Source of the DNA: an uncultured Parabacteroides sp.
Lineage (GTDB): Bacteria; Bacteroidota; Bacteroidia; Bacteroidales; Tannerellaceae
Direction: 5' to 3'
NCBI GenBank assembly: GCA_900541965.1
Contig: UQLN01000008.1
Span: forward strand, 1 to 64,000
DNA length: 64,000 nucleotides
The notes beneath the pieces are model-generated. The model made no database searches. It was not told where the DNA came from and saw only the letters and a program-made list of their open reading frames with translations. The position numbers and the translations under genes were made by a program. Position 1 is the first letter of the stretch. Each line of letters begins with the position of its first letter. Positions 52,737 through 62,203 of the stretch are shown one piece after another.

Positions 52737-54884
52737 TTATTCACCTAACAGGATTTCCAATATCTGACAAGCTGCTTTTGCAACGGAAGTACCCGGACCG
52801 AAAATAGCGGCAACACCTGCTTTGTACAGGAAGTCATAATCCTGCGCAGGAATTACACCACCGGCAATTACGATAATATCGGGACGGCCTAACTTCTTCA
52901 ATTCCTCAATAACCTGCGGAACCAATGTCTTGTGACCGGCAGCCAAAGAAGAAACACCCATTACATGAACATCATTTTCAACAGCTTGACGGGCAGCTTC
53001 AGCCGGAGTCTGGAACAACGGTCCCATATCCACGTCGAAACCACAGTCGGCATAACCTGTTGCAACAACCTTAGCACCACGGTCGTGTCCGTCCTGACCC
53101 ATTTTAGCGATCATGATACGCGGCTGGCGACCTTCTTTCTTAGCAAACTCAGCTGTCAGCTCGCAAGCTTTTTCGAAGTCTGCATCTTTTTTCGTTTCTG
53201 ATGAATACACGCCTGATATAGTTCTGATAATTGCTTTATAACGACCTACTACCTCTTCGCAAGCGTCAGAGATTTCACCCAGAGAAGCACGCAAACCGGC
53301 TGCTTTAACAGCAAGTTCCAGCAAGTTGCCTTTCTTCGTGCGAACGCATTCTGTAATTTCAGCCAATGCCTTCTTAACCGCTTCTTCGTCACGGTTAGCA
53401 CGCAACTCTTTCAACATTTCGATCTGTTCGTTACGAACGGCCGTGTTATCGATTTCAAGGATATCGATAGGATCTTCTTTCGGCAGACGATATTTGTTGA
53501 CACCAACAATTGTCTGTTGCTTAGAGTCGATACGAGCCTGAGTACGTGCAGCAGCTTCCTCGATACGCATCTTTGGCAGACCTGTTTCGATAGCTTTTGC
53601 CATACCACCCATGCTTTCGATTTCCTGAATCAAAGCCCAACCTTTATGAACCAGTTCGTTTGTCAAAGTTTCTACATAGTAAGAGCCAGCCCATGGGTCG
53701 ATTTCCTTACAAATCTTTGTTTCTTCCTGAATATAAATCTGGGTATTACGGGCAATACGTGCAGAGAAGTCTGTAGGTAATGCAATTGCTTCGTCCAATG
53801 CGTTTGTATGCAGAGACTGTGTATGTCCCAAAGCGGCAGCCATAGCTTCGATACAAGTACGGCCTACGTTGTTGAACGGATCCTGTTCTGTCAATGACCA
53901 ACCTGAAGTCTGGCAGTGAGTACGCAGAGCCAATGATTTCGGATTTTTAGCATTGAAACTCTTCACAATCTTCGCCCACAACATACGTGCAGCACGCATC
54001 TTGGCTATTTCCATGAAGTGGTTTACACCGATAGCCCAGAAGAATGACAAACGCGGAGCGAAAGCATCCACATCGATACCTGCATTCACACCTGCACGAA
54101 GATATTCCAGACCGTCGCACAACGTATAAGCCATTTCGATGTCGGCAGTAGCACCGGCTTCCTGCATATGATAACCGGAAATGGAAATAGAGTTGAACTT
54201 CGGCATCTTCTGTGAAGTATATTCGAAGATATCAGCAATAATCTTCATTGAGAATTCAGGCGGGTAGATATAGGTATTACGCACCATGAATTCTTTCAGG
54301 ATATCATTCTGGATAGTACCGGCCATTTCTTCCAATTTAGCACCTTGTTCCAAACCTGCATTGATATAGAAAGCAAGAACAGGAAGAACGGCACCGTTCA
54401 TTGTCATGGAAACAGACATCTTATTCAAAGGAATACCATCGAACAGAACTTTCATATTTTCCAAAGAGCAAATAGACACACCGGCTTTACCAACATCACC
54501 AACCACACGTTCGTTGTCGGCATCGTATCCACGGTGTGTAGCAAGGTCGAATGCTACGGATAACCCCTTTTGTCCGGATGCCAGGTTACGACGATAGAAT
54601 GCATTAGATTCTTCAGCTGTAGAGAAACCTGCATACTGGCGGATTGTCCAGGGACGCATAGCGTACATACCGCTATACGGACCACGCAGATAAGGAGGCA
54701 AACCTGAAGCATAGTTCAGATGCTCCATACCTTCCAAGTCTTCTTTTGTATATACGGGTTTTACCTCAATATGCTCAGGTGTTTTCCAATTGGCTTCAAT
54801 GCCATTGGCTTTTGCCCATTCGGCAGCGTTTGTTGCTGCAAAACCGGCATTCTTTATATCTATATTTTTAAAATTCGGTCTCAT
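52737..54884 (-). CDS. mutB: Methylmalonyl-CoA mutase large subunit
   Basis: A 715-residue catalytic subunit that interconverts methylmalonyl-CoA and succinyl-CoA with adenosylcobalamin. The TIM barrel contains YAMRPWTIRQYAGFSTAEES and RTHCQTSGWSLTEQDPFNN. The C-terminal B12 domain has GQDGHDRGAK (DxHxxG, the cobalt-binding His) and VIAGGVIPAQDY. It lies 12 bp downstream of mutA. The enzyme is needed for propionate/succinate fermentation, and its B12 need matches the cobalamin riboswitch and CobD-like gene nearby. Confidence 0.95.
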   Translation of the reverse strand: MRPNFKNIDIKNAGFAATNAAEWAKANGIEANWKTPEHIEVKPVYTKEDLEGMEHLNYASGLPPYLRGPYSGMYAMRPWTIRQYAGFSTAEESNAFYRRNLASGQKGLSVAFDLATHRGYDADNERVVGDVGKAGVSICSLENMKVLFDGIPLNKMSVSMTMNGAVLPVLAFYINAGLEQGAKLEEMAGTIQNDILKEFMVRNTYIYPPEFSMKIIADIFEYTSQKMPKFNSISISGYHMQEAGATADIEMAYTLCDGLEYLRAGVNAGIDVDAFAPRLSFFWAIGVNHFMEIAKMRAARMLWAKIVKSFNAKNPKSLALRTHCQTSGWSLTEQDPFNNVGRTCIEAMAAALGHTQSLHTNALDEAIALPTDFSARIARNTQIYIQEETKICKEIDPWAGSYYVETLTNELVHKGWALIQEIESMGGMAKAIETGLPKMRIEEAAARTQARIDSKQQTIVGVNKYRLPKEDPIDILEIDNTAVRNEQIEMLKELRANRDEEAVKKALAEITECVRTKKGNLLELAVKAAGLRASLGEISDACEEVVGRYKAIIRTISGVYSSETKKDADFEKACELTAEFAKKEGRQPRIMIAKMGQDGHDRGAKVVATGYADCGFDVDMGPLFQTPAEAARQAVENDVHVMGVSSLAAGHKTLVPQVIEELKKLGRPDIIVIAGGVIPAQDYDFLYKAGVAAIFGPGTSVAKAACQILEILLGE

Positions 54885-54896
54885 AATTGTTTCTAC

Positions 54897-56801
54897 TTAA
54901 GCGATTCCTAATTTAGCGTTGAAAGCCTGCAATGTTTCAAGCACATTGCTCTTCACATTAATAAACTGGTCGATACCCTGAGCTTTCAGGTCTTCCATGC
55001 AAGCAGGAGCACCAGCCACAACAAATTCTGCACGTCCGGCAAGTGCTTTATAAGCAGCAGGAGCGTAATCTGCATATTCGTCGTCGCTTGAACAGAGAAC
55101 TACGATTTCGGCACCAGCTTTAACAGCAGCATCCACACCGGCTTCTACAGTTTCGAAGCCTAAGTTGTCGATAACTTTGTATCCGGCACAAGCAAAGAAG
55201 TTTGCAGAGAACTGTGAACGGGCCAGACGCATAGCCAGATTACCGATAGTCAACATAAATACTTTCGGAGTCTTGCCGCTCTTTTCCGTAGCTAAGCGAA
55301 GAACTTCAAACTGAGATGCACCACGGGAGAAATCAAGAGCTGTAATAGTAGCTTCACCGCAATGTCCGCCGCCACAGCAGCAAGATGGGGTTTCTTTAAT
55401 CTTTTCGGCTGCCACTTCCGTAAAGTTCGGGAACTGGTTGGAACCTAATAAAATTTCACGACGGGTAGCAACCGCTTTCTTGCGGGCATCATTAGAAGCA
55501 TTTACCGCTTTCTGAACATCGCCGGCCAAAGCTGCGGCGCCAAAACCACCTTTTTCTTCTGTTTCCAGGAATAACTTCCAAGCTACGTCTGCCAAAGAAT
55601 TTGTCAGAACTTCCACATAGTAAGAACCGGCAGAAGGATCGACCACTTTATCCAGATGGCATTCTTCTTTCAGCAATAATTGCTGGTTACGGGCAATACG
55701 TTCTGAGAAATCATCCGGGGTCTGGTAAGTCTTATCGAACGGACGAACAGTGATGGAATCTACGCCGGCAAGAGCAGCAGACATCGCTTCAGTCTGAGTA
55801 CGAAGCAAATTTACGTGAGCATCGTAAATAGTCATGTTCCATTCTGAAGTCTGAGCATGTACATTCATTTTGCAAGCGCAACGGCACATTCCGTTATCAG
55901 CTTTGTTAGGACATTCTGTCGGGCAGTGGCAAACAGGATTATAAGCTGCTACGATTTCAGCCCATAACCAACGTGCAGCACGGAACTTTGCAATTTCCAT
56001 GAAATAGTTGGAGCTGATACCCATATTAAACTTAATCTTTTTGGCAACTTCATCTGCTTCAAAACCGGCTTCTACCAGTTTTGCCATCAGTTCGTTACCC
56101 CAAGACAATGCATAACCTAATTCCTGAGAGATATATGCACCAGCATTATTCAGGTAGAAGGCATTTACAGCCAATACTTTATAACGGGGCAGGGCTTTAC
56201 CGGCTTTGAGCACAGCAGCGGCAGCTTCCACCCAGTTTTCATTCTCTTTACCTTTAACTAATGGCTTCTTGAACGGATCGTAATTTACAGAACCGAAACA
56301 TTTACTCAGGTCAGCACCCTTACCTTTGATATATTCAGCCAGAATGCCGATTAACTTTTCAGCCTTACAATTGCAGGTATTAAAGTTCAGTTCCACGCAT
56401 TCAGGGCAAATACCTTCCAATAAGGTAGCGATGTTTTCGGCATTTACTTCGTCACCTTTAATAATGAAACCTAACGAAGATACACCCTTGTTCAGGATGT
56501 CGAGCGCTTTTTCGTTAGCACCTTTAAAGCATGTCACTTCAATGTTTTGGCGAACCTTCCAGTCGTTGTCTTTTTTAGTACCGCGAACGTAAGGGAATTC
56601 ACCGGGAAGAGACTCTGTAGTCTTCAATCCTTCGATGTCTTCTGCACGATAGAAAGGATTTACATTAAATCCTTCGCCTGTCTTCCAAACAAGCTTTTTC
56701 TCAAACGGAACACCTTTCAGGTCTGCCGTGATCTTCGCCATCCACTCTTCAGTAGATACAGGTGCGAATTCTGAGAAAAGTTTTTCTTTTAATTCTGCCA
56801 T
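54897..56801 (-). CDS. mutA: Methylmalonyl-CoA mutase small subunit with Cys-rich inserts
   Basis: A 634-residue structural partner of MutB. The mutase fold is clear (YVRGTKKDNDWKVRQNIEVT, VDPSAGSYYVEVLTNSLAD), and as in other small subunits the cobalt-binding DxHxxG is absent in the degenerate B12 domain. Unusual are two cysteine-rich segments: CHCPTECPNKADNGMCRCAC (about residues 295-314) and SCCCGGGHCGE (about 470-480). They may bind metal or be a lineage feature. It is upstream of mutB and probably the first gene of the operon. Confidence 0.93.
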   Translation of the reverse strand: MAELKEKLFSEFAPVSTEEWMAKITADLKGVPFEKKLVWKTGEGFNVNPFYRAEDIEGLKTTESLPGEFPYVRGTKKDNDWKVRQNIEVTCFKGANEKALDILNKGVSSLGFIIKGDEVNAENIATLLEGICPECVELNFNTCNCKAEKLIGILAEYIKGKGADLSKCFGSVNYDPFKKPLVKGKENENWVEAAAAVLKAGKALPRYKVLAVNAFYLNNAGAYISQELGYALSWGNELMAKLVEAGFEADEVAKKIKFNMGISSNYFMEIAKFRAARWLWAEIVAAYNPVCHCPTECPNKADNGMCRCACKMNVHAQTSEWNMTIYDAHVNLLRTQTEAMSAALAGVDSITVRPFDKTYQTPDDFSERIARNQQLLLKEECHLDKVVDPSAGSYYVEVLTNSLADVAWKLFLETEEKGGFGAAALAGDVQKAVNASNDARKKAVATRREILLGSNQFPNFTEVAAEKIKETPSCCCGGGHCGEATITALDFSRGASQFEVLRLATEKSGKTPKVFMLTIGNLAMRLARSQFSANFFACAGYKVIDNLGFETVEAGVDAAVKAGAEIVVLCSSDDEYADYAPAAYKALAGRAEFVVAGAPACMEDLKAQGIDQFINVKSNVLETLQAFNAKLGIA

Positions 56802-57032
56802 AATATTAGTTATTTTAATACTGGTATTAGTAATTGTTCAATAGTATATTGTTCAATAACAGGAGGCAAAGGTAGAATAAATAAACAGTAACGACAATGA
56901 AAAACAAACGAATTTGATACCATTTTTAACGCCTTTTAGTGGTGCCTGAGGTAAAATGATACCAAAATGACAGCTATCCTGAAAAAGATTACATTTTTTC
57001 CATGAGAATGATACCACGAAATATTTTTTTAC

Positions 57033-57040
57033 TAATTTTG
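57033..57040 (+). promoter_or_regulatory. -7 promoter box of tRNA-Glu
   Basis: TAATTTTG, 32 bp before the tRNA. Confidence 0.6.
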
Positions 57041-57072
57041 CATCGTCAAACAGAGCGATTGACAACTAAGCC

Positions 57073-57145
57073 GGTGCATTCGTCTAGTGGCCTAGGACGC
57101 CGCCCTCTCACGGCGGAAACTCGGGTTCGATCCCCGGACGCACTA
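57073..57145 (+). tRNA. tRNA-Glu (CTC)
   Basis: A 73-nt cloverleaf: anticodon stem CCGCC/GGCGG with loop CTCTCAC (anticodon CTC), T-arm TCGGG-TTCGATC-CCCGG and discriminator A. The acceptor GGTGCAT pairs with ACGCACT except for one A-C mismatch at positions 6-67. CCA is not encoded. A strong terminator follows. Confidence 0.9.
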
Positions 57146-57146
57146 C

Positions 57147-57178
57147 AAAAGCTTGTAGATTTCCTACAAGCTTTTTTT
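57147..57178 (+). terminator. Terminator of tRNA-Glu
   Basis: A 12-bp stem AAAAGCTTGTAG/CTACAAGCTTTT with a 5-nt loop and T-run, starting 2 bp after the tRNA. Confidence 0.85.
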
Positions 57179-57254
57179 ATATCATCCCGACCAGCCCGCC
57201 AATTGAATCGCTAAATCACATCTCCCTGCTTATAAATCAGCCGAAAGCCGAAAT

Positions 57255-57285
57255 AACTGTCAACTGTCAATTGTCAACTGTCAAC
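57255..57285. repeat. Heptamer repeat AACTGTC x4
   Basis: Four head-to-tail copies of AACTGTC/AATTGTC lie directly upstream of the -7 box TATCTTTG (57293-57300) of the MalY-like gene. The same heptamer is inserted in the cobalamin riboswitch (45836-45856, other strand). Related short repeats are known to be frequent between genes in Bacteroidales. Confidence 0.75.
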
Positions 57286-57332
57286 AAATTTGTATCTTTG
57301 GCGGCAATCAACAGACTGAAAATTGAATACAA

Positions 57333-58508
57333 ATGAAACAATACAATTTTGACGAAATCGTAGAACGGCGCGGCACCAATTGTATCAAATATGATGCAAT
57401 GAAAGAACGTTTCGGAAACGAAAACCTTGTTCCATTATGGGTCGCCGATATGGATTTCCGGACTCCGGATTTTATTGTGAATGCAATAAGGAAACGATGT
57501 GAACATGAGATATTCGGATACACCTATGGCTCGGAAAATTATTATACCAGCATTATTGAATGGGTCCATTACAAACATAACTGGAAAATCCGGAAAGAAT
57601 GGCTGAGTTATATTCCGGGAATTGTTAAAGGCATTGGTTTCGTATTGCAATGTTTTACACAACCGGGCGATAAAATAATCATTCAGCCGCCGGTATACCA
57701 TCCTTTCCGTATTGTTCCCGAAAGTATGCACCGCGAAATCGTAAACAATCCTCTCCGGTTGATAAACGGTTCTTACGAAATGGACTTCGATAATTTAGAG
57801 TCCGTAATCGATGATAAATGCAAAGTTTTAATTCTTTCCAACCCGCATAATCCCGGTGGGATTGTCTGGAAAAAAGACTCTTTGGTAAAACTGGCTGAAA
57901 TCTGTTCCAAACATAATATTCTGGTTATTTCTGACGAGATTCATGCGGAAATGTGTTTTCCCCAATATACACACCATCCTTTTGCAAGTGTTTCCCCCGA
58001 AGCAGCATCTTGCAGCATCACCTTTATGGCGCCAAGCAAGACTTTTAACATTGCAGGCATTGTAAGTTCCTATTCTATTGTCCCGGACAACGATATACGG
58101 GAAAAATTCTATTCATTTCTCGAAGCGGGAGAATTAGGGGATGGTACAATTTTCGCTTATACGGCTACAGAAGCGGCATATACTTATGGGGCAGAATGGT
58201 TGCAGCAGATGAGAATGTATGTGATGGAGAATGTACGTTTCGTAGACGAATATTTACAAATGCATCTGCCGAAAATCAAAGTATACCCTCCTCAGGCATC
58301 CTTCCTTATCTGGTTGGACTGTCGTGAATTAGGCCTTAGCCAACCCGAGCTGGTCAGCCTTTTCCAGGACAAAGCAGGTTTATTGCTAAACGACGGAAGT
58401 ATGTTTGGTCCCGGTGGCGAAGGATATATGCGAATGAATATCGGATGCCCGCGTGCAATCCTGACTTCCGCGCTGGAATCGCTGAAGAAAGCTGCAAAAG
58501 CATTGTAA
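57333..58508 (+). CDS. MalY/PatB-family PLP C-S lyase or aminotransferase
   Basis: A 391-residue PLP enzyme of the MalY/PatB group. It starts YNFDEIVERRGTNCIKYDAM and VPLWVADMDFRTPDFIVNAI, both hallmarks of cystathionine beta-lyase-like MalY. PLP-site motifs are LSNPHNPGGIVWKK, ISDEIHAEMCF and the lysine in MAPSKTFNIAGI. It probably cleaves cystathionine or cysteine to pyruvate and ammonia and may supply homocysteine. It has its own promoter, with heptamer repeats in the upstream region. Confidence 0.88.
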   Translation: MKQYNFDEIVERRGTNCIKYDAMKERFGNENLVPLWVADMDFRTPDFIVNAIRKRCEHEIFGYTYGSENYYTSIIEWVHYKHNWKIRKEWLSYIPGIVKGIGFVLQCFTQPGDKIIIQPPVYHPFRIVPESMHREIVNNPLRLINGSYEMDFDNLESVIDDKCKVLILSNPHNPGGIVWKKDSLVKLAEICSKHNILVISDEIHAEMCFPQYTHHPFASVSPEAASCSITFMAPSKTFNIAGIVSSYSIVPDNDIREKFYSFLEAGELGDGTIFAYTATEAAYTYGAEWLQQMRMYVMENVRFVDEYLQMHLPKIKVYPPQASFLIWLDCRELGLSQPELVSLFQDKAGLLLNDGSMFGPGGEGYMRMNIGCPRAILTSALESLKKAAKAL

Positions 58509-58600
58509 CTCTTTGTTTTATTTTTCATCTATTAAGCCGGGAACTGGGAAATAATTCTTAAATTTGTCCTCGTTTTATTTATCACAAAAACAATTACATA

Positions 58601-59179
58601 ATGAAAATTACAGCAAATAAGTTCGTTGCAGTTACTTACGACCTGAACGTAGGCGAAGGCGAAGAACGCGAATTAATGGAAAAAGCGACTGCTGAACTAC
58701 CTTTGAAATTCATTTACGGAACAGGTGCCATGCTTCCTGCTTTCGAAGATGCATTAAAAGGCCTTGAAGTTGGCGATAAATTTAATTTCTCTATAGCTCC
58801 GGCTGAAGCATACGGTGAGTATGTGGAGGAACATGTCCTGGATCTTCCGAAAAATATTTTCGAAGTGGATGGAAAATTCGACAATGAAATGATTAAGGTG
58901 GGCAACACCGTTCCTATGATGGATTCTAACGGAAACCGCATGAATGGTTCCGTACTGGAAGTTAACGAAGACGTTATCGTAATGGACTTCAATCATCCGT
59001 TGGCAGGCGAAACACTGCATTTCAGTGGTGAAGTTATTGATGTCCATGAACCTACTGCTGAAGAAATCGCAGCCCTTTCTGCTCCTGCAGGTGGTTGCGG
59101 ATGTGGATGCGATGACTGCGGAAGCGGTTGCGGCGACCACAATCACGACAGCAATTGCGGATGTGGCGGATGTCATTAA
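58601..59179 (+). CDS. SlyD-like FKBP peptidyl-prolyl isomerase with Cys/His-rich tail
   Basis: A 192-residue SlyD-type protein: an FKBP domain with an inserted chaperone flap (VTYDLNVGEGEERELMEKAT, FIYGTGAMLPAFEDALKGLE, VMDFNHPLAGETLHFSGEV). The C-terminal 30 residues are rich in Gly, Cys and His (GGCGCGCDDCGSGCGD, HNHDSNCGCGGCH), suited to bind nickel or other metals, as in E. coli SlyD. It folds proteins in the cytoplasm and may deliver metals. It is a single gene 126 bp before aroC. Confidence 0.9.
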   Translation: MKITANKFVAVTYDLNVGEGEERELMEKATAELPLKFIYGTGAMLPAFEDALKGLEVGDKFNFSIAPAEAYGEYVEEHVLDLPKNIFEVDGKFDNEMIKVGNTVPMMDSNGNRMNGSVLEVNEDVIVMDFNHPLAGETLHFSGEVIDVHEPTAEEIAALSAPAGGCGCGCDDCGSGCGDHNHDSNCGCGGCH

Positions 59180-59305
59180 TTCATTAAGAAATTGATAATT
59201 GAAAATGGAAAATTATCTGTGATAGGATATTTTTCCATTTTTTGTATTATCTGTTTTATGCTCTTTTAGTTTCAAATTTTCAATCCTCCTTTTTTAATTA
59301 CAAAT

Positions 59306-60385
59306 ATGAACACATTCGGTAATATATACAGACTGACCTCCTTCGGGGAATCACATGGTCCCGGAATAGGAGGTGTGATAGATGGTTGTCCTGCAGGTAT
59401 CGAACTGGATATGGCTTTCATTCAACATGAATTAGACCGCCGTAAACCCGGACAGTCCAGAATTACAACTCCACGGAAAGAAGACGACGAAGTCCAATTT
59501 CTTTCCGGTGTTTATGAAGGAAAAACGACAGGAACACCTATCGGTTTCATTATCTGGAACAAAAACCAGCATTCATCGGATTATGACAATATGAAAAGTG
59601 TTTATCGTCCGTCACATGCCGATTATACGTACCAGATGAAATATGGCATACGCGACCCGCGTGGAGGAGGACGTTCATCTGCCCGCGAAACAATTGCCAG
59701 ATGTGTAGCCGGTGCTATAGCAAAATTAGCGCTTATTCAGAAAGGAATCCGGATACAGGCTTATACTTCTCAGGTCGGACCGTTAAAACTGGAAGGAGAG
59801 TATACAGATTATAATCTGGAAAATGCGGAAGAAAACATAGTTCGCTGCCCGGATACAGCCAAAGCCTCCGAAATGGAAGAATTGATAGCAGAGGTACGGG
59901 CAAAAGGGGATACTATTGGCGGAGTCATAACCTGTGTTGCCAAAGGAGTTCCGGTAGGACTCGGAGAACCCGTATTCGGCAAACTCCATGCGGCATTGGG
60001 ACACGCCATGCTCACAATCAATGCTGTAAAAGGTTTTGAATATGGAGACGGATTCGAGGCGGCTCTCTACCGGGGTTCAGAACGCAATGACCGCTTTTTC
60101 AACGACAACGGACATATCAATACCCGCACCAACCATTCGGGAGGTATCCAAGGGGGCATTTCCAACGGACAGGATATTTACTTCCGGGTTGCATTCAAAT
60201 CGGTTGCAACGATTTTAATGGAACAGGAAACCATCAATATGGAAGGAGAAGAGACAATACTGAAAGCCCGCGGACGTCATGACCCGTGCGTACTCCCCCG
60301 GGCTGTTCCCATTGTCGAGGCCATGACAGCCATGACTTTACTGGACTATTTATTGATACAGAAAACAAGAGAAGGCACTCTGTAA
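59306..60385 (+). CDS. aroC: Chorismate synthase
   Basis: A 359-residue chorismate synthase that turns EPSP into chorismate with reduced FMN. The three family signatures are present: GESHGPGIGGVIDGCPAG (residues 11-28), YGIRDPRGGGRSSARETIAR (about 113-132) and RHDPCVLPRAVPIVEAM near the end. It is followed by a shared terminator hairpin and tRNA-Thr on the other strand. It is a single gene here, with no other aro genes beside it. Confidence 0.96.
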   Translation: MNTFGNIYRLTSFGESHGPGIGGVIDGCPAGIELDMAFIQHELDRRKPGQSRITTPRKEDDEVQFLSGVYEGKTTGTPIGFIIWNKNQHSSDYDNMKSVYRPSHADYTYQMKYGIRDPRGGGRSSARETIARCVAGAIAKLALIQKGIRIQAYTSQVGPLKLEGEYTDYNLENAEENIVRCPDTAKASEMEELIAEVRAKGDTIGGVITCVAKGVPVGLGEPVFGKLHAALGHAMLTINAVKGFEYGDGFEAALYRGSERNDRFFNDNGHINTRTNHSGGIQGGISNGQDIYFRVAFKSVATILMEQETINMEGEETILKARGRHDPCVLPRAVPIVEAMTAMTLLDYLLIQKTREGTL

Positions 60386-60400
60386 TTGAGTAATAGACAT

Positions 60401-60437
60401 AAAAAAACGGCTACTTTTACAAGTAGCCGTTTTTTTA
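60401..60437. terminator. Bidirectional terminator between aroC and tRNA-Thr
   Basis: A 16-bp perfect stem, AAAAAAACGGCTACTT (60401-60416), with a TTTAC loop region and its partner (60422-60437). A-run and T-run on the two sides make it work for both convergent transcripts. Confidence 0.88.
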
Positions 60438-60440
60438 TGG

Positions 60441-60513
60441 AGCCGAAAACGAGACTCGAACTCGTGACCTATTCATTACGAATGAATTGCTCTACCAACT
60501 GAGCTATTTCGGC
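60441..60513 (-). tRNA. tRNA-Thr (CGT)
   Basis: A 73-nt cloverleaf on the minus strand: acceptor GCCGAAA/TTTCGGC, anticodon loop TTCGTAA (anticodon CGT) between ATTCA and TGAAT, T-arm with GAGTTCGAGTCTC, discriminator T. Unlike the other three tRNAs here, CCA is encoded (60438-60440 on the complement). Confidence 0.92.
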
Positions 60514-60552
60514 AACATTTGATTATCGAATGCGGGCACAAATGTAGTAAGT

Positions 60553-61014
60553 CTATTCGACATCTGAAAGAAGTTTTGTTAAAAATTCATCCAAATCTGC
60601 ATCTAAATCTTTCAATAGGGGATCATCCGCGCGCAAAGTCTCATCATCCAGAAATAATAATTCTTCCATTACCATAAAGTCATCATCCGTCAGGCTTACA
60701 GAGAATGGTTTCATAAAATTCGGATGCTCGAAAACTTTTTTTGCAGACAAAAGAGTGAGAACATTTTTCAGGGTAGTTGCTACCTGATTATAAAAAATAT
60801 CATTCTCACAGGGACATCCTACCCAATCAAAAATAATTTTCTTTTCCAACAAGTTTTCATTCTCGTCGTAAATCTGCAATTCCCCGCTTTCCGGATCGGC
60901 TTGTACATACAAGTCGCTATAAAAATTACCGGACTCATTAGAAGTAAGTTTACTGATTGCTACCGAGAAAGTTGACTCTATTACAGACTGGGTCTTTGCA
61001 CTATTCGCACTCAT
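60553..61014 (-). CDS. Conserved acidic hypothetical protein
   Basis: A 153-residue acidic protein without a recognised domain. It has a cysteine pair in FDWVGCPCENDIFYN (about residues 65-79) and an acidic C-terminus (DDETLRADDPLLKDLDADLD). No signal peptide or membrane helix is seen, so it is cytoplasmic. It is flanked by tRNA-Thr and the DUF6340 gene on the same strand (73 bp away). I do not recognise a function; codon use and length suggest a real gene. Confidence 0.7.
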   Translation of the reverse strand: MSANSAKTQSVIESTFSVAISKLTSNESGNFYSDLYVQADPESGELQIYDENENLLEKKIIFDWVGCPCENDIFYNQVATTLKNVLTLLSAKKVFEHPNFMKPFSVSLTDDDFMVMEELLFLDDETLRADDPLLKDLDADLDEFLTKLLSDVE

Positions 61015-61087
61015 ATGTTTTTAATCTTTATTCGTCTTAATCGAATTATCTGTCAAAAGTAATAATAATTCAGATAAAATAGGATTA

Positions 61088-62122
61088 TTACCGGTCAATT
61101 TGCATATTTAGTTTCGTATCCGAAGCCAAACGTTCACTTAATGCGTCCATATACAGCTTTTGCATTTTAGTGTATTGATTCTCTGCTCCTGCATTCTTTT
61201 CATAAAGGGCATAAGATTTCGAAGCCCAGTCGAACGCTTCTTTCAACTTCGTATCCATTTCATAATACAATGCAAGATTGGACGCAACTTTCGCTTTTTC
61301 TTTCCAACTGGAAGATTTTTCATAGATAGTCATCCAACGCTGATAAGCTTCATCCCATTTTTCGGCTGCTGCATATGCGGAAGCCTCTTTCCAACGAGTC
61401 CCTATTCCTTTATAATACCAGCGGGTTTCGTCAATCCAGTGAGGTATAAAATTCGGGGAGGCCTTTGTTCCCAAATATTCCGCAGCAGCACGCAAAGCAT
61501 CCGATGGCGAAGGCAGATAACGCGCCAGCTCATTCAGGTCACCGGCATTCTCCATCCAATAAATACTGTCATTCATATAAACTGTTGCCAGAGGTTGTTC
61601 CCTCTCCGGTATATAACTGCGAACAACTCCATTCATTTTCACATCCACCATTCCGGCTATGTATCCGTCGGCGAAAGCAACCACAGTCTTTTCCATTTTA
61701 AACAAAAGCCTGTCAAAAGAAATAACTGCGTCCGCCCCGGTTTCCTCACACAAAGCCTTAACATCATCGGAAGACATTTTTTTATCTATCAGATATTGAC
61801 TATCCTGACGAGTTCCCCGGTCGTAAAGAAGAACATCCCTGAAATAAGGAACCGAAACAATCGACTTACCCAATGAACGACAGGCAAAAAAGGAAGCACT
61901 ATCTGCATTCGCACGACAAGTGTCCTGCATCTTTCCAAACAGACTGTATTGGTAACCCACATCCGAAGGCTGCGGAAGTGCATTATCCACTACCAGCAAT
62001 TTACGAACATTCTTCGGAAAAGTAATATTCGCAGGATTATACGTCTGGATGCCAATATAATTAACAGGACTGCATGCGGCAAACAAGCAGGCTATCAACA
62101 AATAAAACGATATTCTCATCAT
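61088..62122 (-). CDS. DUF6340-family lipoprotein
   Basis: A 344-residue lipoprotein with signal MMRISFYLLIACLFAACSPV (Cys at about residue 17). It fits the DUF6340 family common in Bacteroidales: KLLVVDNALPQPSDVGYQYS, VPYFRDVLLYDRGTR, CEETGADAVISFDRLL, and a TPR-like helical C-terminus (WDEAYQRWMTIYEKSSSWKEK, ASNLALYYEMDTKLKEAFDW). No function is established. It lies 73 bp upstream of the acidic hypothetical gene and may share its transcript. Confidence 0.78.
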   Translation of the reverse strand: MMRISFYLLIACLFAACSPVNYIGIQTYNPANITFPKNVRKLLVVDNALPQPSDVGYQYSLFGKMQDTCRANADSASFFACRSLGKSIVSVPYFRDVLLYDRGTRQDSQYLIDKKMSSDDVKALCEETGADAVISFDRLLFKMEKTVVAFADGYIAGMVDVKMNGVVRSYIPEREQPLATVYMNDSIYWMENAGDLNELARYLPSPSDALRAAAEYLGTKASPNFIPHWIDETRWYYKGIGTRWKEASAYAAAEKWDEAYQRWMTIYEKSSSWKEKAKVASNLALYYEMDTKLKEAFDWASKSYALYEKNAGAENQYTKMQKLYMDALSERLASDTKLNMQIDR

Positions 62123-62203
62123 ACATTATATTATATAAATGAGGTAATGTTAAAAGCCTGCCATGAAATCATTCACCAGATAATCTTTATATTACCCCAA
62201 TAG

